Below the pieces are notes generated by a model, which ran no database searches, had not been told where the DNA came from, and worked only from the letters and a program-made list of their open reading frames with translations. A DNA stretch of 64,000 nucleotides from Cesiribacter sp. SM1 (GTDB lineage: Bacteria > Bacteroidota > Bacteroidia > Cytophagales > Cyclobacteriaceae): NCBI RefSeq assembly GCF_020178975.1, contig NZ_JAHXBU010000045.1, positions 62,001 to 126,000 on the forward strand. The letters run 5' to 3'. This document shows positions 8,712 through 18,494 of the stretch, one piece after another. Numbering within the stretch: position 1 is the stretch's first letter; each line of letters starts with the position of its first letter. Made by a program: the position numbers and the translations under genes.

Positions 8712-11045
8712 ATGAAATCTACCTCTTTTGTACTTTTAATATCATGCTTGCTGATGAGCACGATACCAGTTTTTGCACAGCAGGCAAAACACACCATCAG
8801 CGGCACTGTAAAGGATAAAAGCACGGGAGAAACGCTTATAGGGGTAACCATAAGGGTGCAGGAGATGCCCTCTACAGGCACCATCACCAATGAGTATGGT
8901 TATTACTCCCTCACCCTCCCCGAGGGTGCCTATACCATTCTGTTCAACTACCTTGGGTACCAGACCAAAAGCCACGCCCTCACCCTAAAGGCAGGCACCA
9001 AAATAGATGTTGCCCTTGAGGAAGATGCACAGGAGCTGAATGAGGTTGTGGTAACCGCAACCAGGCCCGACGACAATGTTAAAAACCCGCTGCCCGGCGT
9101 GCAAAAGCTGGACATGGCAGAAATTAACAAAGTACCGGTGCTGATGGGTGAAAGGGATGTGCTGAAAACCATGCAGCTGATTCCGGGCATAAAATCGGCC
9201 GGCGAAGGCAATGCAGGCTTTTATGTACGTGGCGGCGGCGCCGATCAGAACCTGATTCTGCTGGACGATGCCCTGGTGTACAATGCCTCTCACCTGCTGG
9301 GCTTTTTCTCTACTTTCAACTCCGATGCCATCAAGGATGTAACCATCTACAAAGGAGGCATGCCTGCAGAATATGGCGGCCGCCTCTCTTCGGTACTGGA
9401 TATTACCATGAACGAAGGCAACAACCAGGAGTACCACGTAAACGGGGGCATTGGCATTATATCGGCCAAGCTTAATGTAGAAGGTCCTATTCAGAAAGGA
9501 AAGTCCTCTTTCCTGCTTAGCGGCCGCAGAACCTATGCCGATGTTTTCCTGAAGCTGAGCAATGACGAAAATATTTCGAACAGCTCGCTGTACTTCTATG
9601 ACCTGAATGCAAAGGCCAATTATACTTTCTCTGATAAAGACCGGCTGTTTGTATCTGGCTACTTTGGGCGTGACAAGCTTGGCTTCCGGGATATGTTTGC
9701 CATAGACTGGGGCAATGCCACTGCCACCCTGCGCTGGAACCACCTGCTGAATGCCAGGCTGTTCTCCAACACCTCGGTTATTTTTAGTGATTACAGCTAC
9801 CGCATCGATGTAGATTTTAACGACAATGAAATTGGTATTACCTCCAGGATCAGGGACTGGAACCTGAAGCAGGAATTCCAGTACTTTCCCAACCCGCAGA
9901 ACACCCTGAAGTTTGGTATTCAGTCGACCTACCATACGGTGGTGCCCGGCGAAATTTCCTACAGCGGACCACAGGCCTTTACCCTGCCGCCGCTGCAGGA
10001 AAGGTATTCATGGGAAAACGGACTCTACTTCACCAATAACTGGAATGCAAGCGACAGGCTCGAGCTTGTTTACGGGGCCAGGCTTTCCAGCTTTAGTGTA
10101 CTGGGTGCCGGAGATTTCTATAGCCTTAACGAGCAGCACCGGGTGGTGGATACCACAAGCTATGGTGCTGGTGAATTTGTAAAGACCTATGTAAACCTGG
10201 AGCCACGCCTGTCTGCTGCCTGGCAGCTTAATGATAAATCGTCGGTAAAGGCCTCCTATGCCCGTACCACGCAAAACATGCACCTGCTCTCCAACTCCAC
10301 CACCTCAAACCCTACCGACAAATGGGTGCCTAGCTCCAACACTATAAAACCGCAGATTGGCGACCAGGTATCGGCAGGCTACTTCCGCAACTTTGCCAAT
10401 AATAAATACGAGTTCAGCACTGAGGCCTACTATAAGTACATGCAGAACCAGATTGATTATAAAGACGGCGCCGATATTACCAACAGCGATGTGGTAGAAA
10501 CCGAGCTGCTTTTTGGCAAAGGCAGGGCCTATGGCATAGAGTTTTTCCTCAAGAAGAGATACGGCAGGTTTAACGGCTGGATTGGTTATACCCTTTCCAG
10601 AACGGAGCGCCTCATAGAGGGTATCAACGAAAGCAGCTGGTACCCTGCCCGGCAGGACAGAACCCATGATCTTTCGCTGGTGGGTATTTACGAGCTTTCT
10701 CCAAAATGGACCCTATCGGCCAGCTGGGTGTACAATACCGGCAATGCAGTTACCTTCCCAAGCGGTAAGTACAGGATCAACGAGCAGGTAGTGTTTTACT
10801 ATACCGAGCGCAACGGCTACCGCCTGCCCGATTACCACCGCCTGGATGTAGGTGCCACCCTGCAGCTAAAGAAAACAGAACGATTCTCCTCGGAGCTGGT
10901 GTTCAGCATTTACAATGCCTATGGCCGGGAAAATCCTTTTATCATCAATTTCAGGGAAAACGAGAACAACCCTTCCATGACAGAGGCCTACCAGGTTGCC
11001 CTGTTTAAGCTTGTGCCTTCTGTTTCCTATAACTTCAGATTCTAG
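8712..11045 (+). CDS. TonB-dependent receptor with CarboxypepD_reg-like N-domain
   Basis: This 777-residue outer-membrane receptor has a signal peptide (1-22), a CarboxypepD_reg-like beta-sandwich (about 27-110, KHTISGTVKDKSTGETLIGV), a plug domain (about 120-230, with DQNLILLDDA and AEYGGRLSSVLD) and a 22-strand type barrel ending in an aromatic residue (SVSYNFRF). TonB receptors import large scarce nutrients using TonB energy. The next gene, 10 bases downstream, encodes a DUF4249 lipoprotein, a partner pair common in Cytophagales. The substrate is unknown; there is no SusD partner, so a glycan is not the obvious choice. It is clearly paralogous to the receptor at 31337-33679. Confidence 0.92.
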   Translation: MKSTSFVLLISCLLMSTIPVFAQQAKHTISGTVKDKSTGETLIGVTIRVQEMPSTGTITNEYGYYSLTLPEGAYTILFNYLGYQTKSHALTLKAGTKIDVALEEDAQELNEVVVTATRPDDNVKNPLPGVQKLDMAEINKVPVLMGERDVLKTMQLIPGIKSAGEGNAGFYVRGGGADQNLILLDDALVYNASHLLGFFSTFNSDAIKDVTIYKGGMPAEYGGRLSSVLDITMNEGNNQEYHVNGGIGIISAKLNVEGPIQKGKSSFLLSGRRTYADVFLKLSNDENISNSSLYFYDLNAKANYTFSDKDRLFVSGYFGRDKLGFRDMFAIDWGNATATLRWNHLLNARLFSNTSVIFSDYSYRIDVDFNDNEIGITSRIRDWNLKQEFQYFPNPQNTLKFGIQSTYHTVVPGEISYSGPQAFTLPPLQERYSWENGLYFTNNWNASDRLELVYGARLSSFSVLGAGDFYSLNEQHRVVDTTSYGAGEFVKTYVNLEPRLSAAWQLNDKSSVKASYARTTQNMHLLSNSTTSNPTDKWVPSSNTIKPQIGDQVSAGYFRNFANNKYEFSTEAYYKYMQNQIDYKDGADITNSDVVETELLFGKGRAYGIEFFLKKRYGRFNGWIGYTLSRTERLIEGINESSWYPARQDRTHDLSLVGIYELSPKWTLSASWVYNTGNAVTFPSGKYRINEQVVFYYTERNGYRLPDYHRLDVGATLQLKKTERFSSELVFSIYNAYGRENPFIINFRENENNPSMTEAYQVALFKLVPSVSYNFRF

Positions 11046-11055
11046 CAGCTGCACC

Positions 11056-11856
11056 ATGCAATCCATAAAGCACCTTCCACTTACTATTTTACTGGGCATT
11101 CTGCTGCTTGCAGGATGCGAAAAGGTAATTGAAGTAGACCTGAATTCAGCCTCACCAAAGTATGTAATTGAAGCTGTGGTAACTGATGGACAGGGTCCAC
11201 AACAGGTAAGGATTACCCAGACCAAAAACTTCGATGAGAACAACGATTTTGAAGGCGTAGGCACTGCACAGGTAACCATAGCCGACGATGCCGGGAACAG
11301 CAGCCTGCTCTCCTACACTGGAGGCGGGCTGTACGAAACAACAGCGCTTGCCGGCGTACCCGGCAGAACCTATTACCTGACAGTTAATGCCGGGGAAGAA
11401 ACCTTTACTGCAACCTCTGCCATGCCCGAGCCGGTGGCTCTTGACAGTTTATACATAGAGGAGTTTACAACCTTCGGAGACCCTGTTAAAATTCCGTACA
11501 TCAGCTACAACGACCCCCCTGTTATCCGCAACTATTACAGGTATCTGCTCTATGTGAACAATGTCAGGGCAAAGTCTATCTACATCAACACCGATGACCG
11601 CAATAACGGCAGCCCAGTAGAGCGGCCACTGCCTTATTTTGAGGGGGGTGATGAAGACAGGTTAAAAGCCGGCGATATAATAACAGTTGAGATGCAGTCT
11701 ATAGAGCAGGCTGTTTATGATTATTTCTTCAGCCTGGATCAAACCATAGAACAGGATGCCGCCACGCCTGCCAACCCGGTTTCCAACATTACAGGAGGCG
11801 CCCTTGGTTACTTTAGCGCCCACAGCACACAAACAGCAACGCTAGAGGTGGAATAG
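11056..11856 (+). CDS. DUF4249 lipoprotein
   Basis: This 266-residue protein starts at the ATG at 11056, ten bases after the TonB-receptor stop. It has a lipoprotein signal (ILLLAGCEK, Cys near residue 18) followed at once by the DUF4249 opening motif (EVDLNSASPKYVIEAVVTDGQGPQQVRIT). The fold is expected to be beta-rich. DUF4249 proteins are found next to TonB receptors in Bacteroidota and are thought to be surface or periplasmic accessory lipoproteins for that receptor, though no biochemical role is established. An upstream in-frame ATG inside the receptor gene (10996) was not used because it would spoil the signal peptide. Confidence 0.9.
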   Translation: MQSIKHLPLTILLGILLLAGCEKVIEVDLNSASPKYVIEAVVTDGQGPQQVRITQTKNFDENNDFEGVGTAQVTIADDAGNSSLLSYTGGGLYETTALAGVPGRTYYLTVNAGEETFTATSAMPEPVALDSLYIEEFTTFGDPVKIPYISYNDPPVIRNYYRYLLYVNNVRAKSIYINTDDRNNGSPVERPLPYFEGGDEDRLKAGDIITVEMQSIEQAVYDYFFSLDQTIEQDAATPANPVSNITGGALGYFSAHSTQTATLEVE

Positions 11857-11962
11857 AACAAGTAGCTACACAATAAACAGGCTTAGCCATAAAGAACCGG
11901 GGATATTAGATTAACAGCCCCTTTACACTCAAATAAAACAGGTACAAACAAGTTATTACAGA

Positions 11963-12673
11963 ATGAAAAAGATCCTTATACTGTCAGTAATGCTGCTGAT
12001 TGGGCAGTGTGCCATGGCACAGATTAATCTTAAAAAACTAAAGTCTGCAGTAAGCAGCAACAGCCTTTCCACCGAAGAAATTGGCAACGGCCTGAAGGAA
12101 GCTTTAACCAAGGGAGCTTCAAAAGGTACTGACCTGGTTTCGCAGACAAATGGTTATCTGAATAATCCCGAAATCAAGATTCCTTTTCCCCAGGAGGTAA
12201 AACAGGTGGAAGAAAAGCTGCGGCAGATAGGTATGGGCAGTGAGGTGGATAAATTTGTACTTGCCCTCAACAGGGCTGCAGAAGATGCTGCCAAAGAGGC
12301 CAAGCCTATATTTGTATCCGCCATTCAGCAAATGACCATCCAGGATGCCTGGGCTATTTTAAAAGGTGAAGATGATGCAGCAACCCAGTACCTGAACCGC
12401 ACCACCTCATCCCAGCTTCATGACAAGTTCAAGCCTGTTATTCAGAACTCACTGGAGAAGGTTAATGCAACCCAGTACTACAGCAACCTCATCAATGCCT
12501 ACAATAAAATTCCTTTGGTAAAGAAGGTTAATCCTGATCTTGATGCCTATGCCACAGACAAGGCAATAGAGGGATTATTTGTGATGGTAGCAAAAGAGGA
12601 GAAAAACATCCGGGAAAACCCGGGAGCCAGAACCTCCGACTTATTGAAGAAAGTCTTCAACGCACAAAACTAA
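11963..12673 (+). CDS. DUF4197 domain-containing protein
   Basis: This 236-residue protein has a signal peptide (about 1-19, ending CAMAQ) and a DUF4197 domain over the rest. The diagnostic features are GLKEALTKGASKG near residue 48, the IQQMTIQDAWAILKGEDDAATQYL segment, and the C-terminal DGLF-like motif (here EGLFVMVAKEEKNIRENPGART). DUF4197 proteins are periplasmic, mostly helical and of unknown function. The gene stands 106 bases after the DUF4249 gene and may be co-transcribed or have its own promoter. It ends at a strong hairpin shared with the convergent DUF885 gene. Confidence 0.88.
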   Translation: MKKILILSVMLLIGQCAMAQINLKKLKSAVSSNSLSTEEIGNGLKEALTKGASKGTDLVSQTNGYLNNPEIKIPFPQEVKQVEEKLRQIGMGSEVDKFVLALNRAAEDAAKEAKPIFVSAIQQMTIQDAWAILKGEDDAATQYLNRTTSSQLHDKFKPVIQNSLEKVNATQYYSNLINAYNKIPLVKKVNPDLDAYATDKAIEGLFVMVAKEEKNIRENPGARTSDLLKKVFNAQN

Positions 12674-12684
12674 GCAGCGTATGA

Positions 12685-12715
12685 AAAAGGATCCTCAACT
12701 GACGGGGATCCTTTT
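12685..12715 (+). terminator. Rho-independent terminator, likely bidirectional
   Basis: AAAAGGATCC pairs with GGATCCTTTT around a short loop, followed by a T-rich run (CTTTT). It lies between the convergent DUF4197 and DUF885 genes, and the A-run on the left arm gives a U-tract on the other strand as well. Confidence 0.8.
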
Positions 12716-12767
12716 CTTTTGGCCAAAGCTGGACAAGTTCTAACACCACAGCTGCCTATGCAAAGCT

Positions 12768-14558
12768 TTACTTTCCGGCATTTTTGCGTTTACCCGATGC
12801 TGGTGCTGCCAGATCAGTACCATAAAATTTCCAGCTGGTCTTGTAGTCCTGCGGCAGTTTTTCATTGAGGAGAATAGCCCTCACCATTTCTACAGGCATG
12901 CTGTTTTCCTGCATCACGGCATCATGAAACTGCTTATCCGTCATTTTACCACTCTCCACCAGCTCTTTGTGCAGCGCATAGAACTGCAGACCTCCCATCA
13001 TATAGGCAATCTGGTAGAGGGGACCATAACGACCCTCAAAGGAACGCCGCACTTCGCCCTCGGCATTGGCCCGCTCATGCCCCACGCGCTCTACCAGGAA
13101 ATCAATACACTCCTGCGGTGTCCATTTGTTGAGATGGTAGTTAATTGAGAAAATAATACGGGCACAGCGGTGCATACGCCAGAACAGCATGCCAATGCGG
13201 TCTTCCGGCGAACGTGGAAAGTTCTTATCCCACAGCAGCATTTCCCAGTACAATGCCCAGCCTTCTATCCAGAAGGGCGTGTAAAAACTTCTGTATGCCT
13301 TGTAGCGGTCATTCATAAACATCTGCAGGTGGTGGCCGGCAATCAGCTCGTGGTGCACCGTAGCACGGGAAAAGTGAGGGTTATTGCCACGCATGCTCAT
13401 CAGCTTCTGTTCATGCGTCATGGTAGAGGTGGGATAAGAGATGATGAAGGTTTCTCCACCCAGGAAGAAAGGATTTACCAGCTGGCGCTCGGGGCTCATC
13501 ATCTGCATACGCCAGGTTTCCTCTGCCAGGGGCGGTATTGTGATCAGATCATGCTGTTTCAGAAATGCTACTGACTGCTCATACAGCTCCATCATGGCCT
13601 GGGGCTGCTCACCAGCCGGCACATAGGTGTTCTTTACTTTTTCAAGTGCCTTATGCCAGTCGTCGCCAAAGCCTAATTCGCGTGAGGCTTTCAGCATTTC
13701 GCGGTCACACCAGGCGAACTCCCGCTTAGCCACTTCAATAAGTTCCTCAGGTGTATAGGGGATCATTTCGTACTCCAGCTGGCGCATCAGCTCCTCACGC
13801 CCTATTGGGTTGCCCACAATGCCACTTTTATCTACCTGCTGCCCTACAGCCGGCTCCTTGCCTTTTTTATCAGCCAGCTCCGCATAGGCAGTCAGCAACG
13901 TGTCTACCCGTTTATACGGCTCGGGTACCCACCAGGTAAAATCAGGATCGTAGTCGTAATAAAATTTGTATGTGCCGGTAAGCGCATCCCGTAAATCACT
14001 GATAACCCCATGCAGTCTGTACCCCAGGTCTCTGTCGAGCCGTTCCTCCTGTTCAAGTAAAGCCCGTGCCTTCTCAATTTCTTTTTCAAGGCTGTTCAAT
14101 TCGGCTGCTACTTGTTTACCATCTGCATTGGCGCCCCTCCTGCGCGGCTTTTCAAGGGCGTATACCTTCTCGGCAAAAGGCACCCAGCGCTTTACCTGTT
14201 CATATTCATCTAGCGCCAGCTCCAGCGACTTTAGCTTACTTTCCAGGTCGCGCTGCAGCAGCAGGTAATCGACCCGCGCACCCGTGTTCAGGCTCTGGAA
14301 ATCCAGGCTGTTTAGCTTTTGCTGATATTCTTTATAAAGTAGCAGAAAGCGCTGCAGGTACTCCGGAGAATTCTGCATATAGTAGAAGCGCTGCAGGCTG
14401 CCTTCATCTGCCCTTAGCTGCACCAGGAGTGGATGCACTTCACTGGATTGGCTGTAGAGGATGCTTGCTTCCTGCGCCCTGGCCTGGGGAACAACTACTA
14501 ATAAAAAGGAGAAGAGTAAAAAGCTTAGCTTAAGAAGTGGAGGGAAAAGCGTATGCAC
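12768..14558 (-). CDS. DUF885 family protein (putative zinc peptidase)
   Basis: This 596-residue secreted protein has a signal peptide (1-28, cleaved near QARAQE) and a full-length DUF885 domain. The metal-binding motif is HHELIAGHHLQ, with His403, Glu404 and His409, where most family members have HEGxPGHHLQ. The second conserved block (FWIEGWALYWEMLLWD) follows about 25 residues later and supplies the third acidic ligand. DUF885 proteins resemble gluzincin-type peptidases and are often annotated as such, but few have been tested. It is a single gene, convergent with DUF4197, and distantly related to the second DUF885 protein at 19922-21778. Confidence 0.88.
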   Translation of the reverse strand: MHTLFPPLLKLSFLLFSFLLVVVPQARAQEASILYSQSSEVHPLLVQLRADEGSLQRFYYMQNSPEYLQRFLLLYKEYQQKLNSLDFQSLNTGARVDYLLLQRDLESKLKSLELALDEYEQVKRWVPFAEKVYALEKPRRRGANADGKQVAAELNSLEKEIEKARALLEQEERLDRDLGYRLHGVISDLRDALTGTYKFYYDYDPDFTWWVPEPYKRVDTLLTAYAELADKKGKEPAVGQQVDKSGIVGNPIGREELMRQLEYEMIPYTPEELIEVAKREFAWCDREMLKASRELGFGDDWHKALEKVKNTYVPAGEQPQAMMELYEQSVAFLKQHDLITIPPLAEETWRMQMMSPERQLVNPFFLGGETFIISYPTSTMTHEQKLMSMRGNNPHFSRATVHHELIAGHHLQMFMNDRYKAYRSFYTPFWIEGWALYWEMLLWDKNFPRSPEDRIGMLFWRMHRCARIIFSINYHLNKWTPQECIDFLVERVGHERANAEGEVRRSFEGRYGPLYQIAYMMGGLQFYALHKELVESGKMTDKQFHDAVMQENSMPVEMVRAILLNEKLPQDYKTSWKFYGTDLAAPASGKRKNAGK

Positions 14559-14961
14559 GCCAGAAATATTTACTGTACAGGAAGGGCCAAAATCCGGGCC
14601 ACACCCCTTAGGATAGTCGTAAAATAATGATTTCTAGTATAAATACTGCTTTTCAGGCGCCTCTTCTGCGTGATTCTATCCAGGCTCCCCAATATCGCAG
14701 CCAGCCAGGGTAGTTAGTATATTGAACCGACGCTACTGGAAATTCCTATTCTGAAGAAATGTAGCAGTGCTTAAGCCTCTGTAGAGATTACACCAGCAAT
14801 TTATAATCACACGCCAAAATTAGGCACGGCACATGCGGATGTACATGGGCAATGCACCTCATTTTCATAGGTGCTCCTACCCAGGAAACAGCAGGCAGTG
14901 TAAGGGCTTGTTTTAAAAAGCAGCGGGTGTACCGGATAATCAAAAATTCACCGATTCAATA
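14559..14961. other. Intergenic, no gene seen
   Basis: This is 403 bases between two minus-strand genes. No frame gives a convincing protein and no RNA gene or clear hairpin with a U-run was seen. The promoter of the DUF885 gene should lie in its left part. Confidence 0.4.
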
Positions 14962-15819
14962 TCAGCTACTGGCTTTGGTTTGTATATAATCCTCAAAGCT
15001 TAATTCACCCATGCGTGGCGCAATGGTATCGTGTTGCATAACTTCAACAATAAAAGCGGCCTTGTCATACATGTTCTTATCATACAGCTTCACCAGTGGA
15101 AGCATGGTTTTGACCAGCGCTATTGGCATGTGAAGAGCCTTTCTCCCTGGGTTTACTGTCTTTTGAACAATATCATTCAGCTGCTTCCTGGTATAGATAG
15201 TTTTACCACCTGCTTCAATTGTAGCATTGTGCTCCCCAATGGCCTCTACACAAATTCTGGCCAGATCGCCTTCGTATATAGGGTTGGTTTTTTTGTCACC
15301 TGCACCTATCGTAACCAGTCTTCCCTTTTTTGCCAGTTCTATCACATCTGTAAAAGCACTGAATACAGCTGGTGGTTTGATGATGGAATAATCAATGCCT
15401 GATGCTTTCAGCACTTCAGAAAACTCATGATGAACCTTAAAATAGCTTAGGGAGAGATACTTTTCTGAATGAAAGGCCGATAGGTAAACAAACTTTTTTA
15501 CACCACTATTTTTAGCCTCCCGGAGAATGTTCCGGTTCCCCAAAAAATCAATGTCGTAAAACGTTTGCCTGCTGTTATCATTTGGTGAAACACTTTTACC
15601 CAGCGCAGAAACAACAATACTATGTCCATTGCAAATACCTGATAAGGAAGCAGGCTTAGTAACATCCGCAATAACAGTATTTGCGGCAAGGTAGGACAGC
15701 TGTTCTGCCTTGCTTCCATTTCTAACCACAACAGTCAGCTGGTACCCCTGCTGTTTAAGTTCTCTGGCAATTTCCTGCCCTACATGACCAGTGGCTCCAA
15801 ATAGAATTACCTTTTTCAT
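14962..15819 (-). CDS. NmrA-like/atypical SDR NAD(P)-binding protein
   Basis: This 285-residue protein begins with the dinucleotide-binding motif FGATGHVGQEIA (residues 7-18) and has the NmrA/YwnB-like pattern of a short loop (VVVRNGSKAEQL), a VVSALGKS segment and a conserved IIKPPAVF segment in place of a classical YxxxK site. Atypical SDRs of this type act as NAD(P)-sensing proteins or as reductases. It is cytosolic. It has no operon partner; both neighbours are more than 300 bases away. Related proteins are usually named NAD(P)H-binding or SDR family oxidoreductase. Confidence 0.85.
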   Translation of the reverse strand: MKKVILFGATGHVGQEIARELKQQGYQLTVVVRNGSKAEQLSYLAANTVIADVTKPASLSGICNGHSIVVSALGKSVSPNDNSRQTFYDIDFLGNRNILREAKNSGVKKFVYLSAFHSEKYLSLSYFKVHHEFSEVLKASGIDYSIIKPPAVFSAFTDVIELAKKGRLVTIGAGDKKTNPIYEGDLARICVEAIGEHNATIEAGGKTIYTRKQLNDIVQKTVNPGRKALHMPIALVKTMLPLVKLYDKNMYDKAAFIVEVMQHDTIAPRMGELSFEDYIQTKASS

Positions 15820-16179
15820 TCCTGCTTCAGACTTTACAGTTAGTATGCTGTTTTGATGTGCTTCCCACTTTAAGTATCACCACAAAAGCACCATGAGCTA
15901 CAATACACAGCTGCACAAGGTCCTTCTACAATATCTTTTTAAGTTTGGAAGGTTAACACCCAGCAGAGTGGTGTCACAGCAACACCCCTCTGCTGCTTAG
16001 TCTGTTTTAGGGCACCAGGCAGCCATTATTAGCGATAAAGTTAACATCTTTAGCCATACCTGCAACAGCTGCCTATACCATAAAAACAGACTCCTGCCCA
16101 GTGCTATTCCCGAAGCTGATGTTGCTCCAGTAATAACTGCAGTGTAGTGTGCCGGGAACTGTTGATGGCTTAGCGCTGC
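15820..16179. other. Intergenic, no gene seen
   Basis: This 360-base gap lies between two minus-strand genes. No protein-like frame longer than about 50 codons, RNA gene or U-tract hairpin was recognised. Confidence 0.4.
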
Positions 16180-17097
16180 TCAATGAGCTACAGCCTCACC
16201 CTCGCTGATCATCTCCATGTTGATGCCGGCTCCTGCCATGGTACCTGCAGCCACAGCCATAGAAACCGCACGCATTGGATTTGAATTGTCGCCGGCAGCA
16301 TAAATACCCGGCACAGTGGTTTTCTGAAGCTGATCGACCACGATCAGTCCATTTTCTGTTAGTGCACAGCCCAGTTGTTCGGGTATGCCGCTCTTCTGCC
16401 TGAAGGGTATTCTTGCATATAGCACCGGCACGTCCAGCTGGCTGTCGTCTTCAAAGAAAACCTTCTTCAGCTGCCCCTGGTAGTGCTCAAAATGGCTGAT
16501 CTTTTTTTCGATGATCTCTATGCCTTTATTTTTTAACAACGCTGCCTGTTCGGGCTTCAGGCTCGAAGGGCCATTGGTGAGGAGCAGGAGCCTTTTTGTC
16601 CAGTGATTGACAAGGGTTGCCATGTGAACAGCAACATCTCCGTTTGCCAGTATTGCTGTTTTCTGCCCCCTCACTTCATAGCCATGACAATACGGACAGT
16701 GGATAATGCTTTTACCCCAGCATGCTGCAAAGCCTTCGATCTGCGGCATTACATCCTCCAGACCTGTAGCAAAGAGCAGCTTCTTTGCCATAAAAGCGGC
16801 CCCGGCTTCTGTCTCAATCCCAAACCCCTCTGGGGTTCTAAACCCCCTGGTAGCAACAGCATCTATAAACTGAATGCCAGGGTAAGCCTGCACCTGTTCT
16901 TTTGCCAGTTGGCTAATGGCCTGCGGAGTTTTTCCATCCTGCGTAATGAAGTTATGCGAATGGGGTGTTTGCCTGTTACAGGGTTTGCCGCTGTCAATTA
17001 TCAACACCTGCCGCACAGATCGTCCTAGTGCCAAGGCAGCAGAAAGCCCTGCATAGCTTCCGCCGATAATTATTACATCAAAGCTACTTTTCATCAT
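16180..17097 (-). CDS. Thioredoxin-reductase-like NAD(P)/FAD oxidoreductase
   Basis: This 305-residue flavoprotein has an N-terminal FAD site (IIIGGSYAGLSAALALGR, residues 9-26), the dithiol CPYCHGYE that marks the thioredoxin-reductase fold, an NADPH-binding segment (AILANGDVAVHMATL) and the C-terminal FAD block (GIYAAGDNSNPMRAVSMAVAAG). The CxxC spacing and the short length match low-molecular-weight TrxR-like enzymes. The CPYCHGYE variant is typical of the subgroup annotated as NAD(P)/FAD-dependent oxidoreductase rather than of TrxB proper (usually CATCDG), so the electron acceptor is uncertain. It stands alone. A perfect 29-base palindrome lies about 145 bases upstream of its start. Confidence 0.88.
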   Translation of the reverse strand: MMKSSFDVIIIGGSYAGLSAALALGRSVRQVLIIDSGKPCNRQTPHSHNFITQDGKTPQAISQLAKEQVQAYPGIQFIDAVATRGFRTPEGFGIETEAGAAFMAKKLLFATGLEDVMPQIEGFAACWGKSIIHCPYCHGYEVRGQKTAILANGDVAVHMATLVNHWTKRLLLLTNGPSSLKPEQAALLKNKGIEIIEKKISHFEHYQGQLKKVFFEDDSQLDVPVLYARIPFRQKSGIPEQLGCALTENGLIVVDQLQKTTVPGIYAAGDNSNPMRAVSMAVAAGTMAGAGINMEMISEGEAVAH

Positions 17098-17640
17098 AAA
17101 AATTGATTTTAAACCTGGAAAAAGTGTAGTCTGGTGCAGCAGAATACCGGTAGCACCCCGTGCATTGTACTAAAAATCTAGCAGAGCTTACCAGCTACTT
17201 TCAGCAACCTTTATTTCATGAGGCAATTTAGCACAGCTTTCTTAATTTGCAACAATGTTGCAAATTAAGTTTATAAGCATCTTCCAGAGCTGCCTGCTCT
17301 TTTGCATAGCAGGGTAAGCTCCGGTTTTCCAGTATTGCCTGTTTCCCTGATCGTTGCCCAGGCCGCTCTTTTTTGTGCCAAAGCTGCCTCTACCTTAAAG
17401 CATAGCACATACGGCATTACGCATTGGCATGAATAGAACAAGCTTTCTGCTCAACAAAGGCTTTTTCACCGAGGCGGCAAAGCAATGCATTAAGAGTGAA
17501 AACTAAAGGCAGGCTGAATGCGCTTGCACACAAATAATAAGTCATTAAATTGCTGCAGCACAGCAATGGCTGGGAACGGAAGCCCCCTAAAGGCATCTGT
17601 TCTATCGGGTATCAGACTGATATTTTAACCCTTTCATCCC
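17098..17640. other. Intergenic region of divergent genes
   Basis: This 543-base region separates the TrxR-like gene (minus) and a GNAT gene (plus). Apart from the palindrome at 17241-17269, I see no coding frame that can be defended and no RNA gene. It is long for a divergent promoter region, so a decayed gene cannot be excluded. Confidence 0.4.
17241..17269. promoter_or_regulatory. Perfect 29-base palindrome, candidate operator
   Basis: Arms CTTAATTTGCAAC (17241-17253) and GTTGCAAATTAAG (17257-17269) are perfectly complementary around the spacer AAT. The size and the inner TTGCAAC / GTTGCAA half-sites suggest binding by a dimeric repressor. They resemble Fur-family (Zur-type) boxes, which is inference. 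It lies 144 bases upstream of the TrxR-like start on the minus strand and 371 bases upstream of the GNAT gene. Confidence 0.55.
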
Positions 17641-18264
17641 ATGTTATCTTATACAATTGCCGATAGTAAAGAGGATCTGTTGGGCATTTCAAGCCTGCAA
17701 AAAGTTAACCTTCCTGCATCTTTAACAGAGGAAGAATGCAAAAAGCAGGGGTTTGTAACAGTAAGCCACACCTATGAGCAGCTGAAAGAGCTGAACGACA
17801 TCGAAAAGCACATCATTGTAAAGGATGGGCAAAAAGTTGTTGCCTATGTGCTTGCCATGACCGAGCAGTCTAAGTACCAATTACCCATCCTGGTACCCAT
17901 GTTCGAACTGTTTGACAGCATCACATTCGCAGGCAAAACTATATCAGCCTATAAATATATTGTTGTGGGGCAGGTTTGTATTGATAAAGGGTATAGAGGC
18001 CAGGGTATTCTTGAGCAATCGTATGCTACCTACAGGAAACATTTTGCCGGTAACTACGATTTTGCCATCACAGAAATTGCAAGCAACAACCTGCGCTCAC
18101 TGCAGGCACACAAAAGAATCGGTTTTATAGAAATCCACCGCTACATTTCACCCGAGAACATAGAATGGTGTATTGTGCTGTGGAATTGGAGGAACGACAA
18201 GCAACTGGCTGTTAAGGCAGAACAGCAGACAGCAGATAATTCCCAGGGTATTCACCCACTGTAA
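17641..18264 (+). CDS. GNAT family N-acetyltransferase
   Basis: This 207-residue protein has the GNAT acetyl-CoA-binding motif A in VGQVCIDKGYRGQGILEQSY (R/Q-x-x-G-x-G/A as RGQGIL), followed by a beta-strand ending in ITEIASNNLRSLQAHKRIGF, the usual motif B with N and the H-x-R-x-GF pattern. The N-terminal third is longer than in minimal GNATs. The substrate is unknown. The C-terminus (about 185-207) is polar and probably disordered. It is monocistronic and cytosolic. Confidence 0.85.
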   Translation: MLSYTIADSKEDLLGISSLQKVNLPASLTEEECKKQGFVTVSHTYEQLKELNDIEKHIIVKDGQKVVAYVLAMTEQSKYQLPILVPMFELFDSITFAGKTISAYKYIVVGQVCIDKGYRGQGILEQSYATYRKHFAGNYDFAITEIASNNLRSLQAHKRIGFIEIHRYISPENIEWCIVLWNWRNDKQLAVKAEQQTADNSQGIHPL

Positions 18265-18494
18265 TCCTGGTGTATATAACCTGCAGCTACCCCTGCTGCT
18301 GCTGTTAGAGAATAGTTGCTGGCTACCCAAAGCCGGTAATGGTAGCAAAAAGCGGTGCAGACAAAAAGCTCCGCCTCACAGTACTGGCAAATTAATACTC
18401 CGGAACCAAAACAAGCAGATAAGCTTCTGCATTCTGTATTAGTGTTATATCGTTCACTGCAGATAAAAGCTTGTTTCTGCTTGTTGCTAGGTTC

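Noticed and set aside
8985-9935. 316-codon frame opposite to the first TonB receptor
   Set aside because: Antisense shadow of a well-supported gene with no recognisable domain.
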